A stretch of 5,693 bases of DNA from Pontiella sp. (GCA_029935255.1 JAOZKS010000180.1:1-5693), one strand, 5' to 3'; shown: positions 1-5,667, counted from the first letter of the stretch. Notes: generated by a model from the sequence alone, not told the origin. Translations and numbers: made by a program.

Positions 1-56
1 GAAAGCGTTCGCGCGTTAGGCTGTGCGCCTTTCCTTCGCATTCCCGCTCCCCGAGT

Positions 57-86
57 CCGCTTTCCACCCTTCGGGCGGTGAAGCGG
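57..86 (-). terminator. GC-rich hairpin downstream of the FadL-family gene
   Basis: The plus strand shows arms CCGCTT (57-62) and AAGCGG (81-86), with an inner CACC/GGTG pairing and a C(TTCG)G tetraloop-like centre; small bulges interrupt the stem. It lies about 60 bases past the stop codon of the minus-strand FadL-family gene, so it could end that transcript or protect its 3' end. No T-run follows on the minus strand, so it is not a textbook intrinsic terminator and could equally be a dispersed intergenic repeat. The rest of 1-144 shows no gene that I can support. Confidence 0.35.
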
Positions 87-144
87 GGCTACACCTTGTG
101 TGATGCGTGTTCCGGAGCCTTTGTCGTGCATCGATCTGCGGGAT

Positions 145-1299
145 CTAAAACTTGTAGCTCACACCCATCGTCAACGAATTCTGGTACATGCTGATTTTGG
201 TGCCTGTGCCATCTCCCATACCACCCATATTTGGCCCATTGGCCGTCACTTCATTTTCCAGCGCATGGATGTAGGCCAGATGAGCCGCCCATTTTTCCCA
301 AGCATAGGAAGCGCCGCAGGCCAGATGGGTTTCCATGATGGCCGGGAAGAGTGCATTGGCAAAAGCATTGTCTTCCTCGATCGGCGACGCCCCATAGGAG
401 ATACCGCCACGCAGGGTCAGCGCATCGCTCACGCCCCAAGTCACACCGGCCTTGACAATATTCTGGTTATCCCATCCAAAGGTGTCGCCAAAAGTATCAA
501 GTTCGTTCCATCCCACCCACCGATAGTCGAGAGCTAGCTCGATATTATCCAACACGTTGTAGGCTGCACCGACCGTCAACTGCTGGGGAAGGTTAAGGGA
601 ATCACCCAGCAAATCATTATATTCATCAAACTCCCCCATCCACTGTTCAGACATATAACTTCCACCAATCGTAAAACGACCGAAATGCTGATTTACGCCA
701 ATGATAGCCCCGACGCCGTACGAAGTATCCCAATCACCAGAACCAACCGTTGAGGGGGGAGCCATCATATCCGTTTTAAAACGGGAAAGCACAAAGATAG
801 GTCCTGCACCAATGCTAAGACCACTATCGCCAAACTTGTAGGCATAGGTTGCCGTCATTTTTGCAATCGAAAGTTCGGTCATTTTATCGGCACCCCCAGG
901 GAAACGCCCGTTATCATAATCCACGCCCATGCCACTGGTTCCGTAGAGGCCGAGGCCAAAGAACCCATTCTCGCCCTGACAGCAACCAAAAGAACCACTG
1001 ATGGATGGAATGACAAATGCGGAATCGTCTTTCTGCTCACCTGCACCTGGGTTAGTGGAGGAATCCATGGTGCGTACCGGCGCAAAGACCTGGAACGAAG
1101 CATCGACGCCCATTTCCACATCGGTCAAGCCGGCGGGGTTGAGGATGAGCCAGGTGGAATCCTTGGCGGAGGCGACACCGGCTCCGGCGGTTCCCTGCTG
1201 GACTGGACCAATACCGATCAGGTTGATGCCTTCCGTGGCGTGAATTTGCATGGTTACAGTCGCGAGGGCTACTGCCGTTGCTGCTAGGCGTGTCTTCAT
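145..1299 (-). CDS. FadL/OmpP1/TodX-family outer-membrane transport protein
   Basis: The 384-residue product has a typical Sec signal peptide (about residues 1-21, cleavage after MQIHA). The mature N-terminus, EGINLIGIGPVQQGTAGAGV, is followed by the LNPAGL signature at 53-58; both are hallmarks of the FadL/TodX family. Alternating beta-strand-like segments run to a C-terminal SYKF, and the final Phe is the usual outer-membrane insertion signal. Family members are 14-strand barrels with an N-terminal hatch that pass long-chain fatty acids or other hydrophobic compounds. This one is shorter than E. coli FadL (about 446 residues), so the substrate cannot be named. An unusual adjacent Cys pair (C106-C107) lies in a predicted loop. 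The ATG is preceded by AGGGGAG (1310-1316) at 10 bases. The gene ends in TAG and is divergent from the ArsR cluster; a functional link to it is not shown. Confidence 0.88.
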   Translation of the reverse strand: MKTRLAATAVALATVTMQIHATEGINLIGIGPVQQGTAGAGVASAKDSTWLILNPAGLTDVEMGVDASFQVFAPVRTMDSSTNPGAGEQKDDSAFVIPSISGSFGCCQGENGFFGLGLYGTSGMGVDYDNGRFPGGADKMTELSIAKMTATYAYKFGDSGLSIGAGPIFVLSRFKTDMMAPPSTVGSGDWDTSYGVGAIIGVNQHFGRFTIGGSYMSEQWMGEFDEYNDLLGDSLNLPQQLTVGAAYNVLDNIELALDYRWVGWNELDTFGDTFGWDNQNIVKAGVTWGVSDALTLRGGISYGASPIEEDNAFANALFPAIMETHLACGASYAWEKWAAHLAYIHALENEVTANGPNMGGMGDGTGTKISMYQNSLTMGVSYKF

Positions 1300-1461
1300 C
1301 CCTATTTTACTCCCCTGGTTAATTACATGTTAGTGATACGTGTATGATCCATAACTACGTGAAAATCGCCCCTGCATCAAGCTCATTATTATAATATTGA
1401 ATTAATGCTATCCCTTTATAATAAGATAGTTATTCATGCCATTCCGATGCTTGGGAAGACC

Positions 1462-1500
1462 TTATCTAAACAAGGAGCAAGGGTCCCGTATTTTAGATAA
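1462..1500. repeat. perfect 9-bp inverted repeat in the divergent intergenic region
   Basis: TTATCTAAA at 1462-1470 is matched by its exact reverse complement TTTAGATAA at 1492-1500, with 21 bases between. It lies about 70-110 bases upstream of the ArsR start and 160-200 bases upstream of the FadL-family start. Nearby CTATC (1408-1412) and GATAG (1425-1429) form a second, shorter TATC/GATA pair. It could be a protein-binding site with two half-sites about three helical turns apart (30 bases between arm starts), or a weak stem-loop. No T-run follows, so a terminator is unlikely. Confidence 0.4.
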
Positions 1501-1513
1501 ATGGATATTTTAG

Positions 1514-1540
1514 TTGGGATGAATATAAAAATATTATAAT
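1514..1540 (+). promoter_or_regulatory. candidate promoter and operator of the ArsR cluster
   Basis: A consensus -10 hexamer TATAAT lies at 1535-1540. A weak -35, TTGGGA (1514-1519), is 15 bases upstream, a shorter spacing than usual; TAGTTG (1511-1516) gives 18 bases but matches less well. Transcription would begin near 1547, about 20 bases before the start codon. The inverted repeat AATAT-AAAA-ATATT (1522-1535) fills the spacer and touches the -10. AT-rich dyads over the promoter are typical ArsR-family operators, so autorepression is a reasonable inference. The surrounding DNA is very AT-rich, so such dyads also arise by chance. Confidence 0.45.
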
Positions 1541-1569
1541 ACCTATGGTTTCAAGTTTGGAGAATGATG

Positions 1570-1869
1570 ATGGTGCAGGAAGAACGAAATATTGCGGCGG
1601 ATGTGTTGAAGGCGATGGCCCACCCCATTCGGCTGGGCGTGATCGAGGTGCTGGCCGATGGCGAACGGACGGTCACCGAGCTCTATGAGGAACTAGATTG
1701 CAGCCAGTCGATGATGTCGCAACAACTTAAGATCCTGTGCCAGCAAAAGCTTGTCTCCATCCGCAAGGACGGCACGCAGAAGTATTGCAGCCTCTCGAAT
1801 CGTGACTTTCTGAAGCTGTTCGACTGCATGCACCTGCACCTGCGCAAATTTCTGAACTTCCGGGACTAA
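1570..1869 (+). CDS. ArsR/SmtB-family winged-helix transcriptional regulator
   Basis: This is a compact 99-residue helix-turn-helix protein. The LKAMAHPIRLGVIEVLADG segment is the classic ArsR N-terminal helix pair, followed by TVTELYEEL and the recognition helix SQSMMSQQLKIL. The wing is LVSIRKDGTQKYCSL, and a final helix contains FDCMHLHL. Three ATGs are consecutive (1564, 1567, 1570). GGAG at 1559-1562 is 1, 4 and 7 bases away respectively, so the third is the likely start. The metal-site motif ELCVCDL of the arsenic/zinc sensors is absent. Cysteines at 44, 57, 73 and 86 could instead give thiol-based or persulfide sensing, as in SqrR/BigR-type members, though the positions do not obviously match those proteins. 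It opens the plus-strand thiol cluster and probably controls it. The family call is secure; the ligand is not known. Confidence 0.9.
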   Translation: MVQEERNIAADVLKAMAHPIRLGVIEVLADGERTVTELYEELDCSQSMMSQQLKILCQQKLVSIRKDGTQKYCSLSNRDFLKLFDCMHLHLRKFLNFRD

Positions 1870-1944
1870 CGTTCTGGTTTTCTTTTAGCCTACATATTAG
1901 AAATTCATTATATATTAATCCTTAAAACAAATAAAGGTATCGCT

Positions 1945-2004
1945 TTGAAAACAAAGAGACTACTCATTATCGGTGGGGTTGCCGGAGGCGCGAGTGCCGC
2001 GGCG
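1945..2004 (+). pseudogene. N-terminal remnant of a CoA-disulfide-reductase-like flavoprotein
   Basis: A TTG start with AAAGG (1933-1937) seven bases upstream opens a frame reading LKTKRLLIIGGVAGGASAAA. This matches the start of pyridine nucleotide-disulfide oxidoreductases of the CoA-disulfide reductase / NADH:FAD oxidoreductase type, whose first beta-strand and FAD-binding Gly-rich loop read IIGGVAGGASAAA. Members are normally about 440-570 residues, the longer forms carrying rhodanese or TusA domains. Here the similarity stops after 20 codons; the frame continues with unrelated residues to a TGA at 2053-2055, inside the next gene. The catalytic cysteine, the NAD(P) domain and the dimerisation domain are all missing. 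The position between the regulator and the OsmC gene is where an intact reductase would fit in a thiol operon. An internal deletion is the simplest reading; an assembly error is the main alternative. Confidence 0.7.
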
Positions 2005-2041
2005 CCAACCTGTTCATTTAACGTAAGGAGAGAGAGAACCT

Positions 2042-2458
2042 ATGTGGACCTATGAAACCTCTGTAGACTGGAAAGAAGAAAAAACCGGCGTAGCCCGTTG
2101 TGAAGGGAAACCCGCCATCGAAGTGACTACTCCGCCGGAATTTGGTGGCCCGGAAGGCGTCTGGACACCGGAAGATCTGCTAACGAGTGCCGTGGAGTCC
2201 TGCATCATGGCCTCTTCCTTGTTTTTTCTCAACCGGAGCAAGGTTGGCTTCCGCTCGTACAAAAGCAAAGCCACCGGCACGATGGAAAAGGGCGCGGGCG
2301 GCCTCACGTTCAGCCGTATTGCCGTGGAGGTTTCCCTGGAACTTGACGATCCCGCTCAGGCCGATGCCGCGCGGAAAGCGGTGATCCAGGCCGAAAAAAC
2401 CTGCCCGCTCTCCAACTCGCTCAAGTGTCCGGTGGAACTCGTCGTTAACGTGGGGTAA
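2042..2458 (+). CDS. OsmC-family protein (first copy)
   Basis: The 138-residue product has the length and order of the OsmC/Ohr fold: an N-terminal beta region, the WTPEDLLTSAVESCIMAS helix with Cys54, a beta segment (about 72-101), and the AEKTCPLSNSL motif with Cys121. These two cysteines are the redox pair that reduces organic or other hydroperoxides in characterised members. Some relatives are of unknown function and occur beside sulfur-transfer genes. Two further cysteines (20 and 129) are present. TAAGGAG (2024-2030) is 11 bases before the ATG, a little distant. Its stop TAA overlaps the next start by one base (TAATG), so translation of the next gene is probably coupled. It is most likely a cytoplasmic thiol-dependent peroxidase or sulfur-handling protein; the true substrate cannot be told from sequence. 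Confidence 0.88.
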   Translation: MWTYETSVDWKEEKTGVARCEGKPAIEVTTPPEFGGPEGVWTPEDLLTSAVESCIMASSLFFLNRSKVGFRSYKSKATGTMEKGAGGLTFSRIAVEVSLELDDPAQADAARKAVIQAEKTCPLSNSLKCPVELVVNVG

Positions 2459-3024
2459 TGGCCATGATTATAAAACTCATCGCCGGCATACTCATCGGGG
2501 CAGGCATTGGCGCCGTAATTGGGCATTTTGGGAGGTGTTCCTCTGGGGGATGCCCGCTTACGGCCAATCCTTTCCGGGGAGCCCTCTATGGGGGGGTGCT
2601 GGGCGTGTTCCTCGTGCTTTCATCCGTAGGCACTCCTGCGGCCCTCCCCGTCGTGGGCGAGCAACCGGCTCCGGGCGAAGGCCTGATCCATATCGCCACG
2701 GCGGAGGACTTCAACCGCTATGTTGCTCAGGCCGACATGCCATGCCTCGTCGACTTCTACTCCGACCACTGCCCGCCCTGCCGCCAACTTGCACCAACGA
2801 TTGAAAAACTGGCCGAGAGATACAAAGGGCGCGCCGTGATCTGCAAAATCAATGTAGACACCGCGACGAACCTTTCCATCCCCTACGGGATCGACGCGGT
2901 CCCCACGGTTCTTTTCTTTGCCGGCGGCGAGGAGGTGCAACGAGAAATCGGACTGCAATCCCAGAGCACCTACGAAAAGAATATCGACCACATGCTCCAA
3001 AAAAACCCACCCCAGGAGAAATAA
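2458..3024 (+). CDS. DUF6132 membrane segment fused to a thioredoxin domain
   Basis: This 188-residue protein is a two-part fusion. Residues 4-22 and 41-57 are hydrophobic, Gly-rich helices flanking a loop with Cys27 and Cys32 in RCSSGGCPLTANPFRGALYG; this is the DUF6132 pattern, usually a small stand-alone membrane protein. After a Pro/Gly-rich linker (58-75), residues 76-182 form a thioredoxin fold: DFYSDHCPPCRQLAPTIEKL with active site Cys105-Pro-Pro-Cys108, then INVD, and the cis-Pro loop AVPT (Pro149). The usual Trp before the first Cys is replaced by His, and CPPC replaces CGPC, which should change the redox potential. The two helices place both termini on the same side; the charges do not settle which. 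It overlaps the first OsmC gene by one base. An alternative ATG at 2464 has GGGG eight bases upstream. A role as a membrane-tethered disulfide or persulfide reductase partner is inferred. Confidence 0.85.
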   Translation: MAMIIKLIAGILIGAGIGAVIGHFGRCSSGGCPLTANPFRGALYGGVLGVFLVLSSVGTPAALPVVGEQPAPGEGLIHIATAEDFNRYVAQADMPCLVDFYSDHCPPCRQLAPTIEKLAERYKGRAVICKINVDTATNLSIPYGIDAVPTVLFFAGGEEVQREIGLQSQSTYEKNIDHMLQKNPPQEK

Positions 3025-3025
3025 C

Positions 3026-3448
3026 ATGGCCGCAGGAGTCAAAGATATCACCGTACGCTTTCCCGGCGGGAAGCGAGTCGACGCGCACTATGATGGCCGT
3101 ACCGTTCAGACCGATCAGTCGGTGAAGAATGGGGGCGAAGGCTCCGCGCCCGAACCCTTCGATCTGTTTTTTGTCTCGATGGCCACCTGCGTCGGCATCT
3201 ATGTGCTGGAATTCTGCACGGCGCGCGACCTCGAAACGGAAGGGCTGGGCGTGCGCCTCAATTCCGCATTCGATCCCGGGCAAAAACGTTTCCCCAATAT
3301 CTCCATCGACATTACCCTCCCCCGCGGCTTCCCGGAAAAATACCACAAAGCCATCTGGCGGACGGCGAACCTCTGTACCGTAAAGAAACATGTCCTCACC
3401 CCGCCCGAGTTCGCCATCACACTTGATGGAGCGCCAGCTCCCGAATAG
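3026..3448 (+). CDS. OsmC-family protein (second copy)
   Basis: This is a 140-residue OsmC-like protein with the two family cysteines: Cys55 in EPFDLFFVSMATCVGIYVLEF and Cys117 in RTANLCTVKKHV. The sheet segments lie between them (about 75-100). The frame is open upstream to 2918, but the ATG at 3026 has AGGAG (3014-3018) seven bases before it and lies just past the previous stop, so the longer form is rejected. It is clearly diverged from the first OsmC copy: the N-terminus is shorter in the lead strand, with SAPEPFDLFF where the first has WTPEDLL, and KKHV follows the second Cys where the first has SNSL. It is therefore an old paralogue rather than a fresh duplication. An additional Cys64 is present. 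It lies between the two DUF6132 genes and is very probably cotranscribed with them. A thiol-dependent peroxidase or sulfur-handling role is likely but unproven. Confidence 0.88.
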   Translation: MAAGVKDITVRFPGGKRVDAHYDGRTVQTDQSVKNGGEGSAPEPFDLFFVSMATCVGIYVLEFCTARDLETEGLGVRLNSAFDPGQKRFPNISIDITLPRGFPEKYHKAIWRTANLCTVKKHVLTPPEFAITLDGAPAPE

Positions 3449-3466
3449 GACCCCTAAGGAAATAGT

Positions 3467-3652
3467 ATGGGAAAATCACAACTCATTCGATTGATGATCG
3501 GGATTGCCGTTGGCACTGCGCTCGGAGCGCTGATGGGCTATTTTGGAAAATGCACCTCGGGAACCTGCCCGCTCACCGCCACCCCGTAGCGGGGTGCGAT
3601 CTATGGTGCCGTGATGGGAGCCCTATTCAGTTTCTCGTTCGGCCAACGCTAG
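3467..3652 (+). pseudogene. stand-alone DUF6132 membrane protein interrupted by in-frame TAG
   Basis: The ATG at 3467 is preceded by AAGGA (3456-3460) at six bases. The frame reads a Gly-rich hydrophobic helix (residues 7-25), then YFGKCTSGTCPLTATP, then TAG (3587-3589), then RGAIYGAVMGALFSFSFGQR and a final TAG (3650-3652). It aligns over its whole length with residues 1-57 of the upstream fusion protein, including both loop cysteines (29 and 34), CPLTA and RGA-[IL]-YG. The TAG sits exactly where the fusion has Phe39 and where an aromatic residue is expected, so one base change from Tyr or Trp codons explains it. Termination would leave only 40 residues and one membrane helix. Readthrough is possible, but TAG ends several neighbouring genes. 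The unbroken downstream frame argues for a recent lesion or a sequencing error. Confidence 0.8.
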
Positions 3653-3969
3653 AGCAAAACAAGAAAACCTGTCGCCGCAGATGAACATGGATTAACCTAG
3701 CGGAGCCGAGGCTTAACTAAAATTAAATGCAAAGCTTTGCGCTGAGAGAAAACCTTGCCGGAAAAACAAGATCTTGATGGGCGGCAGTATGAATCTATCA
3801 AGTATGCTCTCCCTAAACCCCCTTGGGGAAAGCGCCCGTATATCTGTAAAAGATCTGGGGTTATCTGGGGCCATGGAATTATTTAAAATGCGCTAGCGAA
3901 ATTTATGTGCTTCCAATGTGACGAATCATGGCTTGACGATTGTATCCACCGAAAACCCAAGGGAGCACT
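3653..3969. other. non-coding stretch with several small palindromes
   Basis: No gene is supported in this stretch. It holds the 12-bp palindrome GCAAAGCTTTGC (3729-3740), the inverted repeat CTTGAT (3773-3778) / ATCAAG (3797-3802) with 18 bases between, a small hairpin CCCC-CTT-GGGG near 3819-3829, and the palindrome CGCTAGCG (3891-3898). Three ATCTG copies start at 3842, 3853 and 3863, that is 11 and 10 bases apart; the last two extend to ATCTGGGG. None is followed by a T-run, so no intrinsic terminator of the upstream cluster is evident. A CCGCAGATGAACATGGATTA string near 3674 resembles CGCAGAT-rich intergenic repeats that I recall from other environmental genomes; this is a weak impression. 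Confidence 0.5.
3861..3889 (+). promoter_or_regulatory. candidate promoter for the DUF4405 gene
   Basis: TTATCT (3861-3866) and TAAAAT (3884-3889) are 17 bases apart, which would give a start near 3896 and a leader of about 74 bases before the ATG at 3970. The -35 match is poor (3 of 6). The ATCTG copies at 3842 and 3853 lie just upstream in helical phase with the third, which overlaps this -35, so an activator or repressor site is possible. The 315-base gap upstream makes an own promoter likely; its exact position is uncertain. Confidence 0.3.
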
Positions 3970-4569
3970 ATGTCGCTAAGAAAAGTTACCTCGCTAACCA
4001 CATTGCTGTCATTCATCTTGCTGATCATTACCAGCATTATCCTTTATATCACCCCGCAAGGAAAGATTGCCCACTGGGCCAATTGGAGATGCTGGGGAAT
4101 CGGGAAAGAGGAATGGGGAGCCCTGCACACCAACCTCGGCCTTCTGTTTCTGATCGCGGGAATTGTTCATACCGTGCTCAACTGGACGCCGATCGTGGCC
4201 TACCTCAAGAACAAGGCGAAGAAATTCAGATTGTTCACCGTCGACTTCAATATTTCATTGGTCATCACCCTCGTGATCACCGTGATGACCCTCTTCAACC
4301 TTCCTCCGATCAACGCGATCCAAACCTTCAACGAATCCATCAAAGATACCGCCGCCGAAAAGTATGGAAACCCGCCCTACGGCCATGCCGAAAACTCAAG
4401 CATTGAAACCTTCTGCCGCCGGACACGAACCGATCTCGAAACCGCCATGGAAAACCTGGCGACCGCTAAACTTGAATCGATCTCCGCCGAAGCCACATTA
4501 AGCGAGATTGCCGAAGCCAACCACCTATCCCCGCAGCAGGTGTACGACATCATCGAACCGGATCAATAG
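3970..4569 (+). CDS. DUF4405-domain membrane protein, possible b-type cytochrome-like
   Basis: The 199-residue product has three predicted membrane helices (about 9-27, 54-72 and 94-111) and a soluble C-terminal part. The sequence ITSIILYITPQGKIAHWANW, then WGALHTNLGLLFLIAGIVHTVLNW, then FNESIKDTAAEKYGNPPYGHAE is the DUF4405 pattern as I know it from anaerobes. His53 and His67 lie 14 residues apart in or at the second helix, the spacing that bis-haem cytochrome b helices use, so haem binding is possible but not shown. The tail (about 174-196, LSEIAEANHLSPQQVYDII) looks like a small helical domain. The ATG at 3970 has AAGGGAG (3959-3965) four bases upstream; an upstream TTG at 3940 lacks such a site. 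It lies on the same strand as the thiol cluster but is separated from it, so it may be a related redox membrane partner with its own promoter. Confidence 0.85.
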   Translation: MSLRKVTSLTTLLSFILLIITSIILYITPQGKIAHWANWRCWGIGKEEWGALHTNLGLLFLIAGIVHTVLNWTPIVAYLKNKAKKFRLFTVDFNISLVITLVITVMTLFNLPPINAIQTFNESIKDTAAEKYGNPPYGHAENSSIETFCRRTRTDLETAMENLATAKLESISAEATLSEIAEANHLSPQQVYDIIEPDQ

Positions 4570-4611
4570 ATCCGTACTCGTTTAGTAGCAATGGGGATCA
4601 CAGAGCGCAAC

Positions 4612-5667
4612 TCATGCTTTACCTCGGGCATGGATTGGAATACGGATGTTCGATGCCCCCGAACCGGATGTTTCAATCTTTAAGTAGGTGTTTGGGGAAA
4701 CACTGGAAGGTACAAGGCGAACCCGGAACTGCCAGCGGCTTTCGGTCAGTTTTTTAATCTTTACCGAACCCATAGAGTCCACAAGTTTTGCAGAGAGAAC
4801 CTCGAAAGCTCGATCATCACTACTGCGCACCATGACGAGCCTTTCAATTTCACGGGTCGACTGGGAAGAAATTTGGATTTGCTCCGGCACCACCTGAAGG
4901 ATTGGTTTCACGGTTCCAACCACAGGAACCATAACCGAACCCGATGAAAAGTTGAGCTGAATCTGCCCGTTCAATTTCCCGACAGGCAATGGCTCGGAAG
5001 AACGAAGATGGACGTTCCATTGACGAGCGGAAGGATCAACAAGCCCGACAACAATCGCCTCAATCCCTTTGATCTTTGAATCAACCGACTCCAGCACCAC
5101 CGGCTTCTCCAATAGATTCGTCGCCGTAATCGTCTGATTAATCTCACTATCAGGCAGCAACGTTCCAAAACGTACCAGACGCGGGGAAAACTCAACCGGC
5201 TTTAGCAGCGTACCCACCATCTTTAATTCGAAGTACGGGTGCTGCCGATCATTGGAGGCAATCAGGATTTGCTTGTCCTGCGGGCCGTAGCGGTTGCGCG
5301 TGGTGAACACCACCTTGCACACCACATTCGATCCCGGAAGAATCTCCATCGGGGTAATGGAGGATTGCACACCGCAACAATTCTTAATCTTCGAGATCAC
5401 CACCGGGCTATCGCCCCGGTTCGACAGGATAAACTCATGCGTAATCTTCTCCGACCCAATCACCGATCCAAAATCATACTTCGGTGCATCGCATACCATA
5501 CGTGGCGCAGCTTGGAGAGGAATGGCCATAAGGGCGCACAAAAAACACAAAATAACAGGCTCTTCTGGGAATTTTATGGCAGAAAGGGGTTCCGATAGGA
5601 ATGGCACTAAGTTAAGGGTTTTTAGAATTCGATTTTGACGGCACGTAAACCTCAGGCTCTCGCTCAT
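4612..5667 (-). CDS. secreted DUF1573-domain protein with Ig-like repeats
   Basis: This 351-residue protein begins with a long N-region, then a hydrophobic segment PVILCFLCALMAIPLQAA (37-54) that looks like a signal sequence cleaved near Ala53. Residues 62-154 form a DUF1573 domain: KYDFGSVIGSEKITHEFILSN, RGDSPVVISKIKNCCGV, a LPGS turn, and a KQILIASNDRQHP strand pair. A second related beta-sandwich follows at about 157-255 (FSPRLVRFGTLLPDSEI), and a third, more diverged one runs to the end. Such domains resemble ASH/Hydin Ig folds and occur in exported proteins of Bacteroidetes and PVC bacteria; no reaction is known. The ATG at 5667 has GGAG seven bases upstream; a GTG two codons earlier overlaps this site and is less likely. 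The roughly 36-residue lead before the hydrophobic core is unusually long for a signal peptide. It converges on the DUF4405 gene with 42 bases between and no clear shared terminator. Confidence 0.8.
   Translation of the reverse strand: MSESLRFTCRQNRILKTLNLVPFLSEPLSAIKFPEEPVILCFLCALMAIPLQAAPRMVCDAPKYDFGSVIGSEKITHEFILSNRGDSPVVISKIKNCCGVQSSITPMEILPGSNVVCKVVFTTRNRYGPQDKQILIASNDRQHPYFELKMVGTLLKPVEFSPRLVRFGTLLPDSEINQTITATNLLEKPVVLESVDSKIKGIEAIVVGLVDPSARQWNVHLRSSEPLPVGKLNGQIQLNFSSGSVMVPVVGTVKPILQVVPEQIQISSQSTREIERLVMVRSSDDRAFEVLSAKLVDSMGSVKIKKLTESRWQFRVRLVPSSVSPNTYLKIETSGSGASNIRIPIHARGKA

Noticed and set aside
1397..1422. TTGAAT and TATAAT as a sigma-70 promoter
   Set aside because: The spacing is only 14 bases and the region is so AT-rich that such hexamers are expected by chance; it is also far from the ArsR start.
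2918..3025. Upstream extension of the second OsmC protein
   Set aside because: It would overlap the thioredoxin domain, reads low-complexity basic residues, and a good ribosome site supports the ATG at 3026.
2849..3391. Open minus-strand frame of 180 codons opposite the fusion and second OsmC genes
   Set aside because: Its product has no recognisable motif, and the plus strand carries clear thioredoxin and OsmC signatures; it is an antisense shadow.
3467..3652. TAG read as an amino acid through a changed genetic code
   Set aside because: TAG is the normal stop of the FadL, second OsmC and DUF4405 genes in this window, so a nonsense lesion or error is simpler.
3918..4406. 162-codon plus-strand frame overlapping the DUF4405 gene
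   Set aside because: The residues are His/Arg/Gln-rich with no domain pattern, while the other frame gives membrane helices and family motifs.
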